This document shows, in pieces, positions 1-6,136 of a stretch of DNA of 6,406 bases. Origin of the DNA: an uncultured Bacteroidota bacterium (lineage in GTDB: Bacteria; Bacteroidota; Bacteroidia; Chitinophagales; Chitinophagaceae); contig CAINEG010000163.1 in NCBI GenBank assembly GCA_903847655.1, forward strand, positions 1 to 6,406, in the 5' to 3' direction. How positions within the stretch are numbered: the first letter of the stretch is position 1; each line of letters starts with the position of its first letter. The notes beneath the pieces were generated by a model, which made no database searches, was not told the origin of the DNA, and worked only from the letters and a program-made list of their open reading frames with translations. A program made the translations under genes and the position numbers.

Positions 1-2
1 AT

Positions 3-15
3 TTACTTACCTTTG
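3..15 (+). promoter_or_regulatory. Bacteroidota-type -7 promoter element of the rpmB operon
   Basis: TACCTTTG at 8-15 matches the Bacteroidota -7 consensus TAnnTTTG exactly. The -33 element would lie before the window and cannot be seen. Transcription would start near position 21, leaving a short leader of about 18 bases before the rpmB ATG at 39, without a Shine-Dalgarno motif. The longer string TTACTTACCTTTG (3-15) recurs exactly in front of rnpB. Confidence 0.7.
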
Positions 16-38
16 CCGTCCGTAAAAAATAATTTCTC

Positions 39-275
39 ATGGCTAGAGTATGTCAATTAACAGGAAAGAAGCCGATGTCTGGAAACAGTGTTTCTCACTC
101 CAACATCAAGACAAAACGTCGTTTCCTTCCAAATTTGCAAAAGAAGCGTTTCTACTTCATTGAAGAAGATCGCTGGATCACTTTGAAAGTATCAACAGAT
201 GCAATCAGAACCATCAATAAAAATGGTTTGGCTTCTGTAGTTAAAGATCTTAGAGCCCAAGGCGACAAGATATAA
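39..275 (+). CDS. rpmB: Large-subunit ribosomal protein bL28
   Basis: This 78-residue protein is a structural component of the 50S ribosomal subunit. It shows the bL28 signature: N-terminal [16 protein letters not shown], a basic stretch with [15 protein letters not shown] (about residues 25-39), and a C-terminal half with the [14 protein letters not shown] pattern. Length is normal for the family. Only one cysteine (Cys5) is present, so this is the form without a zinc ribbon. It is the first gene of a ribosomal operon with rpmG 35 bases downstream. The start codon follows an A/T-rich leader with no Shine-Dalgarno, which is normal in Bacteroidota, where the anti-Shine-Dalgarno is sequestered on the ribosome. 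Confidence 0.97.
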   Translation: MARVCQLTGKKPMSGNSVSHSNIKTKRRFLPNLQKKRFYFIEEDRWITLKVSTDAIRTINKNGLASVVKDLRAQGDKI

Positions 276-310
276 TCAATTAAATTAAGTTTAACTTATA
301 ACACACCATC

Positions 311-493
311 ATGGCAAGGAAAGGAAACAGAGTTCAAGTAATATTAGAGTGCACAGAGCACAAGACTACTGGTTTACCAGGAACTAGTCGTTATATTACT
401 ACCAAGAACAAAAAGAACACCCCAGATCGTTTGGAGTTCAAGAAATACAACTCAATTTTGAAAAAAGTAACAGTTCACAAAGAAATTAAATAA
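311..493 (+). CDS. rpmG: Large-subunit ribosomal protein bL33
   Basis: This 60-residue 50S subunit protein is bL33. The diagnostic segments are [10 protein letters not shown] (residues 8-17), the [20 protein letters not shown] block (27-46), and a basic C-terminal tail ending VTVHKEIK. The zinc-ribbon cysteine pairs of the C+ form are absent: Cys14 and His17 remain, but there is no second cysteine pair near the C-terminus, so this is the zinc-independent form. About ten extra residues (TTGLPGTS region) lie between the first strand and the ITTKN motif, which I associate with Bacteroidota versions. It lies between rpmB and the DUF4295 gene, which starts 2 bases after its stop codon, pointing to one transcript. 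Confidence 0.97.
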   Translation: MARKGNRVQVILECTEHKTTGLPGTSRYITTKNKKNTPDRLEFKKYNSILKKVTVHKEIK

Positions 494-495
494 TC

Positions 496-669
496 ATGGC
501 AAAATCAGCTTCTAAAAACGCGAAAGTAAAGGATCTTAAAGCTTCAGCTGAAGCAAAAAACTGGACTAAAGTAATTAAAGCTATTCGTAGCCCAAAAACT
601 GGTGCCTATACTTTTAAGGAAAATATTGTTCATAAGGATCTTGTAAAAGAATTTCTTGCTGCAAAGTAA
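496..669 (+). CDS. DUF4295 small basic protein, probable ribosomal protein bL38
   Basis: A 57-residue, lysine-rich reading frame starts with ATG two bases after the rpmG stop and ends with TAA at 667-669. The translation begins MAKSASKNAKVKDLKAS and contains KVIKAIRSPKTGAYTFKE (about residues 27-44), the hallmark of the DUF4295 family of Bacteroidota. The C-terminus reads VKEFLAAK. DUF4295 genes are characteristically found directly after rpmB and rpmG. From memory, the novel 50S protein bL38 reported in the Flavobacterium johnsoniae ribosome structure is this kind of small protein. I treat the bL38 identity as likely but unverified here; the DUF4295 assignment is firm. Its high charge and ribosomal operon position both suit a ribosome component. 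A terminator follows 45 bases after the stop. Confidence 0.9.
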   Translation: MAKSASKNAKVKDLKASAEAKNWTKVIKAIRSPKTGAYTFKENIVHKDLVKEFLAAK

Positions 670-714
670 AATTCTTCGTTTACTATAAGCGATTCCTATT
701 TACATTAAAATATT

Positions 715-748
715 AACTCCTGCCTCGTTCAACGTGGTGGGAGTTTTT
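715..748 (+). terminator. Intrinsic terminator of the rpmB-rpmG-DUF4295 operon
   Basis: The arms AACTCCTGCC (715-724) and GGTGGGAGTT (736-745) pair over 10 bases, with eight Watson-Crick pairs and two G-U wobbles, around an 11-base loop. A run of five T (744-748) follows. This is a classic rho-independent terminator placed 45 bases after the DUF4295 stop. It separates the ribosomal genes from ftsY, which starts 27 bases later. Confidence 0.88.
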
Positions 749-763
749 CATTTAAATATTGAC

Positions 764-771
764 TAAATTTA
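764..771 (+). promoter_or_regulatory. Possible degenerate -7 box for ftsY
   Basis: TAAATTTA matches seven of the eight positions of TAnnTTTG, taking the two n as free. It ends 4 bases before the ftsY ATG. No TTG -33 element is visible 17-23 bases upstream, where the terminator T-run lies instead. AT-rich DNA can give such a match by chance, so this is a weak call. Confidence 0.3.
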
Positions 772-775
772 CATA

Positions 776-1738
776 ATGAGTTTTTTAGGAAAATTATTCG
801 GTAAGAAAGAAAAAGAAATTCTTGACCTTGGTTTGGAAAAAACCAAACAAGGCTTCTTAGAGCGTATCTCTAAAGCTATTATTGGTAAAACTTCGGTGGA
901 CGACGAAGTCTTGGATCAATTAGAAGAGGCATTAATTGGTGCGGATGTTGGGGTAGATACTACTTTAGATTTAATTGAAAAAATTCAACAAAGGGTTAAA
1001 AAAGACAAATACGTTTCAACGGCTGAATTGAATAAAATTTTGCACGATGAAATTGTTTCTTTATTGATTGATGCACCAACAAATCAATTAGGCTTCCAGC
1101 CACCCGCTGAAAAAAAACCATATGTCATTTTAGTGGTGGGTGTCAATGGTGTAGGCAAAACCACTACCATTGGTAAATTAGCCTATCATTACAAAGCAGC
1201 AGGCAATCAGGTGGTATTAGGGGCCGCTGATACCTTTAGAGCTGCAGCAGTAGATCAATTGACCATTTGGAGTGAAAGAGTGGGTGTGAGTATTGTCAAA
1301 CAAAATATGGGTTCTGACCCAAGTGCAGTGGCTTTTGATACCATACAATCGGCCATCGCTAAAAATGCAGATGTAGTTATAATTGATACAGCAGGCCGAT
1401 TACACAATAAAGCACACTTGATGGATGAGTTGAATAAAATTAAAAGGGTCATTCAAAAACAATTGCCCGATGCACCGCATGAAGTTTTATTGGTATTAGA
1501 TGGATCCACTGGTCAAAATGCTTTAGAGCAAGCCAAGCAATTTATGGCAGTGACCAATGTGAATGCCTTGGCCATAACAAAATTAGATGGAACTGCAAAA
1601 GGTGGTGTGGTATTGGCTATTGCCCACCAATGTAAAATTCCTGTCAAATATATTGGAGTGGGTGAACAAATCAATGACTTGCTCATTTTTGATAAAGATG
1701 AATTTGTTGATTCTTTATTTAGTTTAAATAAAGTATAG
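776..1738 (+). CDS. ftsY: Signal recognition particle receptor FtsY (SRP GTPase)
   Basis: FtsY docks the SRP-ribosome-nascent chain complex at the inner membrane, and its GTPase works in a symmetric dimer with Ffh to hand membrane proteins to SecYEG. The 320-residue protein has a helical N domain (about residues 15-105, with the ALIGADVGVDTT motif at 52-63) and a G domain. G-domain motifs are the P-loop GVNGVGKTTT (122-131), the SRP-GTPase insertion motif DTFRAAA (152-158), DTAGR (204-208), TKLDG (268-272) and the closing GVGEQINDL (295-303). The acidic A domain of enterobacterial FtsY is missing; only MSFLGKLFGKKEKEI precedes the N domain, a short membrane-contacting helix common in this phylum. 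The ATG start is supported by that amphipathic start. It lies downstream of the ribosomal operon, past a terminator. Confidence 0.97.
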   Translation: MSFLGKLFGKKEKEILDLGLEKTKQGFLERISKAIIGKTSVDDEVLDQLEEALIGADVGVDTTLDLIEKIQQRVKKDKYVSTAELNKILHDEIVSLLIDAPTNQLGFQPPAEKKPYVILVVGVNGVGKTTTIGKLAYHYKAAGNQVVLGAADTFRAAAVDQLTIWSERVGVSIVKQNMGSDPSAVAFDTIQSAIAKNADVVIIDTAGRLHNKAHLMDELNKIKRVIQKQLPDAPHEVLLVLDGSTGQNALEQAKQFMAVTNVNALAITKLDGTAKGGVVLAIAHQCKIPVKYIGVGEQINDLLIFDKDEFVDSLFSLNKV

Positions 1739-1749
1739 ATTAGCAATCT
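1737..1749. other. Small hairpin in the convergent ftsY / minus-strand gene gap
   Basis: AGATT (1737-1741) and AATCT (1745-1749) form a perfect 5-base stem with a 3-base loop, overlapping the ftsY stop codon (1736-1738). The following bases TTTCTT are T-rich but not a clean run. It could be a weak terminator for ftsY in a very tight 19-base convergent gap, or chance. Confidence 0.3.
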
Positions 1750-1757
1750 TTCTTGAA

Positions 1758-2279
1758 CTACTTGAGCGTATAACGAATACCAATACCTCCTTGATTTCTG
1801 AAATAACCTTGGATGATGCTAAAAGATGGCTGCCAATCAATACTTAAATTCAATGGGGAATGTTTCACCTTATAATCAAGTCCGATAATACCATCAAATC
1901 CAACTGAGATATTGGATTTGTCGAGGGTATTGTTTTTCTTTCTCCATTCGTCGCTCCAAATTCCTAAATGCCCCCCATAGCCTATATACCAGGACAATTG
2001 CTTGTCTTCTTTAATGGGGCTATGTATTTCATTTAAGATGGATAACCAAAAGCCATCCAAGGTAATATACCCTGAAGCCTCAATGGCTTTATTGAGTGTA
2101 TAAAAAGTTTTATAGGATAAAGCTCCTGGGTACATTTTAACCCCAATTGCCTTTGAATAGCCTTCTTCATACAAATGAATACTTCTATTGACAGTGGTAT
2201 CTAAAGTAAAATCCTGTGCAAAAATTAATTGAAAAACAAATAAACTCAAGAAGGTAAATACGAAATGCTTTTTTGACAT
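1758..2279 (-). CDS. Secreted small outer-membrane beta-barrel-like protein, function unknown
   Basis: The protein is 173 residues from the ATG at 2279. An upstream in-frame GTG at 2300 overlaps the best promoter box, so I reject that longer start. Residues 1-21 form a typical signal peptide: Ser-Lys-Lys, then a hydrophobic core, then IFA before a cleavage site ahead of Gln22. The mature part shows alternating, aromatic-rich strand patterns: GVKMYPGALSYKTFYT (46-61), SWYIGYGGHLGIW (96-108), NISVGFDGIIGLDYKV (123-138), LNLSIDWQPSF (143-153) and a terminal GGIGIRYTLK (164-173). These resemble small outer-membrane barrels often found as hypothetical proteins in Bacteroidota. No enzyme motif or lipobox is seen. 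The last residue is Lys, not the Phe common in Gram-negative porins. It stands alone, convergent to ftsY and divergent from the prenyl synthase gene. Real gene status is strong; the barrel fold is an inference. Confidence 0.75.
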   Translation of the reverse strand: MSKKHFVFTFLSLFVFQLIFAQDFTLDTTVNRSIHLYEEGYSKAIGVKMYPGALSYKTFYTLNKAIEASGYITLDGFWLSILNEIHSPIKEDKQLSWYIGYGGHLGIWSDEWRKKNNTLDKSNISVGFDGIIGLDYKVKHSPLNLSIDWQPSFSIIQGYFRNQGGIGIRYTLK

Positions 2280-2299
2280 TGGTTGGGTTTGGGGGTACA

Positions 2300-2328
2300 C
2301 AAATTTAAGGGGAATTCTTAAAAATCAA
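2300..2328 (-). promoter_or_regulatory. Promoter of the minus-strand beta-barrel gene
   Basis: On the minus strand, TAAATTTG (2307 down to 2300) matches TAnnTTTG exactly, and a TTG (2328 down to 2326) lies 18 bases upstream as the -33 element. Transcription would begin near 2294, giving a leader of about 15 bases before the ATG at 2279. The -33 TTG sits in the loop of the palindrome at 2313-2341. Confidence 0.65.
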
Positions 2329-2341
2329 CTGTTTAAGAATT
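2313..2341. repeat. Perfect 10-base inverted repeat, candidate operator
   Basis: AATTCTTAAA (2313-2322) and TTTAAGAATT (2332-2341) are exact reverse complements separated by 9 bases. The centre-to-centre distance of the arms is 19 bases. The repeat straddles the -33 region of the minus-strand promoter and lies about 57 bases upstream of the plus-strand -7 box. The half-site ATTCTTA recurs at 2380-2386. A regulator binding here could control one or both divergent genes. Alternatively, as RNA on the plus strand it folds into a hairpin followed, after a short gap, by a T-run (2347-2352). Confidence 0.5.
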
Positions 2342-2397
2342 GCTAATTTTTTCAAAAAAGGCCATAGTAAGCACTAGGGATTCTTACGAATTATGAT

Positions 2398-2405
2398 TAG
2401 GTTTG
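2398..2405 (+). promoter_or_regulatory. -7 promoter box directly before the prenyl synthase start codon
   Basis: TAGGTTTG matches TAnnTTTG exactly and ends 4 bases before the ATG at 2410. At usual spacing, transcription would start at or within a few bases of the ATG, implying a leaderless message. No clear TTG -33 element is present 17-23 bases upstream. Confidence 0.55.
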
Positions 2406-2409
2406 TAGT

Positions 2410-3375
2410 ATGCATAGCTTTCAAGATTTAGTGTTAAAATTTAACCAAGGATTTGATACTCCTCATTTCCCATCCAATCCAGCTACCTTATATGAACCAG
2501 GGGACTATTTTATTTCTATTGGTGGCAAAAGAATCAGGCCTGTACTTTGTTTATTAGGCAATGAATTGTTTAGTGAGATTCATGAAGATGCTTATCAGTT
2601 GTCCAATGCAGTAGAATTGTTTCATAATTTTTCCTTGGTGCACGACGACATCATGGATGAAGCTTCTTTAAGAAGAGGAAAGCAAACAGTGCATGTGAAG
2701 TATGATCATAATACCGCATTGTTGGTGGGAGATGTTATGCTGGTAAGGGCGTATGAATATTTGCAAAAAATTCAATCGGCTCATTTGTCCAAAATTTTAC
2801 AATTATTCAATACCACTGCCAAAGAAGTATGTGAAGGCCAACAATTAGACATGGATTATTCCAAAATTGAAAAAGTAGACATGGAACAATACATTCACAT
2901 GATTACTTTAAAAACATCTGTTTTGCTGGCGGCTAGTTTAGAAATGGGTGCCATTATAGGTGGGGCAAGTACCTCCAATTGCAAACACTTGTATGAATTT
3001 GGAAAAAATATTGGTATTGCCTTTCAAGTACAAGACGATTATTTAGATGCATTTGGAGACGCTGCTTTATTTGGCAAAGAACCCGGTGGTGATATCAAAC
3101 AAAATAAAAAAACATTTTTATTAATTCATGCTTTAGAAGTAGCCAACAAGGATCAAAAACTAGCCTTAGCAGCCTTGTTGAAATCCAACGAAAATGACAA
3201 AGTGGAAAAAGTACTTGCCATATTTAAGCAGTGTGGTGTGGATACATGGGCAGAAAGTATCAAAGCTAAATACTTGAAAGAAGCCTTTGAACATTTAGAA
3301 GCCATCGCAGTGACTAGTGATCGAAAAAAGCCATTGATTGAACTAGCTAATTATTTAATGAATCGAAATCAATAA
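2410..3375 (+). CDS. Trans-isoprenyl diphosphate synthase (polyprenyl synthetase family, probably FPP/GGPP-forming)
   Basis: This enzyme condenses isopentenyl diphosphate with allylic diphosphates in the cytoplasm to make isoprenoid precursors. The 321-residue length is normal. Family motifs in order: GGKRIRP (38-44), the first aspartate-rich motif DDIMD (79-83) followed by LRRG (87-90), LKT (167-169), the second aspartate-rich motif QDDYLD (208-213), and a GGDIKQNKKT loop (226-235). All catalytic aspartates and the diphosphate-binding Lys/Arg are present. The residue five before the first motif is Phe74 and the motif has no two-residue insertion, a pattern known from short-chain (C15-C20) synthases; long-chain enzymes such as IspB have a small residue there. 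Exact product length is inferred. It is the first gene of a three-gene unit. The start is set by the conserved LYEPGDYFISIGGKRIRP region about 27 residues in. Confidence 0.93.
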   Translation: MHSFQDLVLKFNQGFDTPHFPSNPATLYEPGDYFISIGGKRIRPVLCLLGNELFSEIHEDAYQLSNAVELFHNFSLVHDDIMDEASLRRGKQTVHVKYDHNTALLVGDVMLVRAYEYLQKIQSAHLSKILQLFNTTAKEVCEGQQLDMDYSKIEKVDMEQYIHMITLKTSVLLAASLEMGAIIGGASTSNCKHLYEFGKNIGIAFQVQDDYLDAFGDAALFGKEPGGDIKQNKKTFLLIHALEVANKDQKLALAALLKSNENDKVEKVLAIFKQCGVDTWAESIKAKYLKEAFEHLEAIAVTSDRKKPLIELANYLMNRNQ

Positions 3376-3386
3376 CCCTTTTTGCA

Positions 3387-5096
3387 ATGATGAATTTATT
3401 TAGGAAGAAATCGATCGAAAAAATTGTCAAAGATGCAGAAGCGGGATTAAGTGATGGACATAGTGGAACTGGATTAAAAAGAGTCTTGGGCGTAAGAGAT
3501 TTAACCTTTATGGGTATTGCTGCAGTGGTGGGTGCCGGTATTTTCTCCACCATTGGAACGGCTGCCTTTCATGGAGGACCGGGTATTTCTTTATTATTTG
3601 TCATTACCGCCATTACCTGTGGGTTTAGCGCCCTATGTTATGCTGAATTTGCGAGCAGAGTACCTATTGCGGGGAGTGCCTATACATACGCCTATGTAAC
3701 ATTTGGAGAATTGATTGCATGGATTATTGGTTGGGCATTAATTTTAGAATATGCCATTGGAAATATTGTCGTGGCTATTAGTTGGAGTGGTTATTTTGTC
3801 AACTTATTGGAAGGGTTTCATATTCATTTGCCTGGTTGGTTGTCTACCAATTATGAGCAAGCTCAACAAGGTTATGATGAGGCGTTAAAACATTTAGCAG
3901 CCGGAGGGACAAAAGAAACCTTTAGCAAATTAGCACGCATTGGATACGATGCAATAAACAATGCCCCCATGATTGGTTCTTGGAGAGTTATTCTTAATAC
4001 GCCAGCCTTTATCATTGTTGCTTTAATCACCGTACTAGCCTATATAGGGATTAAAGAAAGTAAGAAGAGTACTAATTTTATGGTGATTTTTAAAATCATC
4101 GTCATTGTTTTTGTGATTATATTAGGTTTCTATTATGTGGATACCAAAAACTGGGATCCATTTTTACCCAACGGTTTTACAGGTGTTTTAGCAGGCGTTT
4201 CTGCAGTATTTTATGCCTACATTGGATTTGATGCGATATCCACCACCGCAGAAGAGTGTAAAAACCCACAACGTGATTTACCAAGGGGAATGATTTATTC
4301 CTTAGTCATTTGTACAGTATTATACATACTAATTGCATTGGTGCTAACAGGTATGGTCAATTATACAGAATTAAAAGTGGATGACCCTTTAGCTTTTGTA
4401 TTTGATCGATTGGGTTTACATAAAATTGGCTATGTTATTTCTATTAGCGCAGTGTTAGCCACCACCAGTGTCTTGTTGGTATTTCAATTAGGGCAACCAA
4501 GAATTTGGATGAGCATGAGTAGGGATGGTTTGTTGCCAAAAAAATTCTCTAAAGTTCATCCTAAATTTGGTACACCAGGTTTTGCGACTATAGTTACTGG
4601 ATTTTTCGTAGGCATACCCTCCTTATTTATGTCTATTAGTCGTATGACTGATTTGACTAGTATTGGTACTTTATTTGCTTTTGTACTAGTTTGTTTTGGG
4701 GTTTTGGTCTTACCAAAAATAACCCCCACTGGAATTAAACAAGCGTTCAGATTACCTTATATCAATGGCAAGTATGCAGTTCCAATTTTATCAATGGTAT
4801 TTATCTATTTTGCCAAATATAGAATTCAAGCCGATCTTTTAAACATAGCTACTCAAAATTTTCAAGAATTTTTATTCTTACTCTTTATTCTCATTCTTGT
4901 TGTTGTTTCCATTGCAACGTTTAGGTATAAATTCTCCATCATACCCATTATTGGTGCATTGTGTTGCTTGTATTTAATGATCGAGATTCCACCAGTAAGT
5001 TGGATTTGGTTTTTTTGTTGGATGATCATCGGACTACTTTTATACAATTTTTATGGACGAAGACATAGTTTATTGTCCAAAGAGAATCCTGTTTAA
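3387..5096 (+). CDS. APC-superfamily amino acid permease (CAT-like)
   Basis: This 569-residue inner-membrane transporter has the 12-14 hydrophobic segments expected of the cationic amino acid transporter (CAT) branch of the APC superfamily. The first membrane helix carries VVGAGIFSTIG (47-57), whose backbone binds substrate in this fold. YAEFASRVPIAGSAYTY (85-101) and WALILEYAIG (116-125) follow. The helix 6 region reads FYAYIGFDAISTTAEE then KNPQRDLPRG (275-301), and QPRIWMSMSRDGLLP (370-384) is the conserved loop before the later helices. A polar segment of about 50 residues (150-200) forms a large loop before the next helix. Substrate cannot be read from sequence; amino acid uptake or exchange is the family role. 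The gene starts 11 bases after the prenyl synthase stop. Tandem ATG codons at 3387 and 3390 make the exact first residue uncertain by one. Confidence 0.93.
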   Translation: MMNLFRKKSIEKIVKDAEAGLSDGHSGTGLKRVLGVRDLTFMGIAAVVGAGIFSTIGTAAFHGGPGISLLFVITAITCGFSALCYAEFASRVPIAGSAYTYAYVTFGELIAWIIGWALILEYAIGNIVVAISWSGYFVNLLEGFHIHLPGWLSTNYEQAQQGYDEALKHLAAGGTKETFSKLARIGYDAINNAPMIGSWRVILNTPAFIIVALITVLAYIGIKESKKSTNFMVIFKIIVIVFVIILGFYYVDTKNWDPFLPNGFTGVLAGVSAVFYAYIGFDAISTTAEECKNPQRDLPRGMIYSLVICTVLYILIALVLTGMVNYTELKVDDPLAFVFDRLGLHKIGYVISISAVLATTSVLLVFQLGQPRIWMSMSRDGLLPKKFSKVHPKFGTPGFATIVTGFFVGIPSLFMSISRMTDLTSIGTLFAFVLVCFGVLVLPKITPTGIKQAFRLPYINGKYAVPILSMVFIYFAKYRIQADLLNIATQNFQEFLFLLFILILVVVSIATFRYKFSIIPIIGALCCLYLMIEIPPVSWIWFFCWMIIGLLLYNFYGRRHSLLSKENPV

Positions 5097-5107
5097 TAGC
5101 TTAGTAT

Positions 5108-6136
5108 ATGAAATACCAGGTGGGAGATGAGATATTAGTTTTACACAGCAATGAAGAGGGGCACATCATAGAAATCATGAATGAGGAGATGGTCATGATT
5201 GAAGTGCGTGGGGTGAAGTTCCCTGCCTATATGGATCAAATTGATTTTCCTTATTTTAAAAGATTCACTGAAAAGAAATTATTTCCAGAAAAGAAGGCGG
5301 TACAAAAAATATTTTTGGATCAAATCCCTAAAGAAAAGATTCAGAAAAATGACGCCAAGGACGAAGATGGGGTTGGGTTAAATATTGTTCCAAAGTTTAG
5401 TTTGGATGATTTTAATGATGAAATAGTAGAAAGTTTGAAAATTTATTTATCCAATCGAAATAGAGTAGGGTATCAATTTGTTTATGAACAAGCTTTTCAA
5501 GGTACTGTCAATTTCTCCATTGAATCAACCGTTCCTCCTTTTACCGATTTCTATATCCACGACCTGCCTTTTGCTACAGTGAGTGATGGATTAAGTTTTG
5601 CCATAGATTTTTCTTTGATCGAGCCACACAAGAAAAAAGCGGCACATTTTGAAACCTCCTTAAAAATAAAAGCAAAACAGTTGTTTCAAAAAATCGAAAC
5701 CTTAAAAGACAATAACCAAACCACCCTCAGTTATCCTTTGTTTGTGACTTATCCAGATAAAGAAGAAGACAACCATATCACCATTGATATTTTAAGAAAT
5801 GCTGGATACAAAGTATATGATGCAAGTAAAATCAAACAAAATATTCCCTCCGCTCGTTCTGTGGTAGATCTGCATATTGAAAAAATAATGGACAGGCACA
5901 ATCATTTAAGCAATGCCGAAATTTTACAATTTCAATTAGAAGAATTTGAAAAATGGTTTGAACTAGCTCAAATGAATCATTTACCCTCTATCATTTTTAT
6001 ACATGGGGTAGGGAAAGGCAAATTAAAGGCTGAAATACATGATTTATTAAAAGTAAAAAATGGAGTCAAGCAATTCATCAATCAATATTCAGATTTTTAC
6101 GGTTATGGAGCAACGGAGGTCTTTTTTGAATATTAA
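5108..6136 (+). CDS. DUF2027 protein with C-terminal Smr domain
   Basis: The 342-residue protein begins with a small beta domain (about 1-55, KYQVGDEILVLHSNEEGHI and a following strand pair) as in DUF2027 proteins. A charged linker follows (about 56-100), then a DUF2027 central domain (about 105-245) and a C-terminal Smr domain (about 250-342). The Smr domain has both hallmarks: VVDLHIEKI (252-260, with the Asp-x-His of DLH at 254-256) and IIFIHGVGKGKLKAEI (295-310, the HGxGxG element). Smr domains are found in MutS2 and stand-alone proteins, and several act as nucleases on DNA or RNA; in recent work some cleave mRNA at stalled ribosomes. No MutS ATPase is present here. The cellular role of the DUF2027-Smr fusion is unknown to me. 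It starts 11 bases after the permease stop and is the last gene of the likely operon. Confidence 0.9.
   Translation: MKYQVGDEILVLHSNEEGHIIEIMNEEMVMIEVRGVKFPAYMDQIDFPYFKRFTEKKLFPEKKAVQKIFLDQIPKEKIQKNDAKDEDGVGLNIVPKFSLDDFNDEIVESLKIYLSNRNRVGYQFVYEQAFQGTVNFSIESTVPPFTDFYIHDLPFATVSDGLSFAIDFSLIEPHKKKAAHFETSLKIKAKQLFQKIETLKDNNQTTLSYPLFVTYPDKEEDNHITIDILRNAGYKVYDASKIKQNIPSARSVVDLHIEKIMDRHNHLSNAEILQFQLEEFEKWFELAQMNHLPSIIFIHGVGKGKLKAEIHDLLKVKNGVKQFINQYSDFYGYGATEVFFEY

Noticed and set aside
286..298. TAAGTT-T-AACTTA palindrome in the rpmB-rpmG gap, containing TAAGTTTA like a -7 box
   Set aside because: Short, fully AT-rich and inside an operon; such matches are expected by chance here.
311..493. Missing zinc-ribbon cysteines in bL33 as a sign of decay
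   Set aside because: This is the normal zinc-independent form of the protein; the rest of the sequence is intact.
776..850. Possible truncation of FtsY because the acidic A domain is absent
   Set aside because: Many bacteria outside the Enterobacteria have FtsY with only a short N-terminal helix; the start is well formed and the domain structure complete.
1255..1452. Minus-strand open frame inside ftsY
   Set aside because: It lies wholly opposite a gene with all SRP-GTPase motifs, has no recognisable domain and no promoter; a coding shadow.
1513..1746. Minus-strand open frame over the 3' end of ftsY
   Set aside because: Antisense to the conserved TKLDG to C-terminus region; composition and lack of motifs mark it as a shadow.
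3347..3699. Two short open frames around the permease start (minus 3347-3553, plus 3517-3699)
   Set aside because: Both overlap the conserved first helices of the permease in other frames and have no family resemblance.
4862..5047. Minus-strand open frame at the permease 3' end
   Set aside because: Opposite hydrophobic helix codons; no start context or motif.
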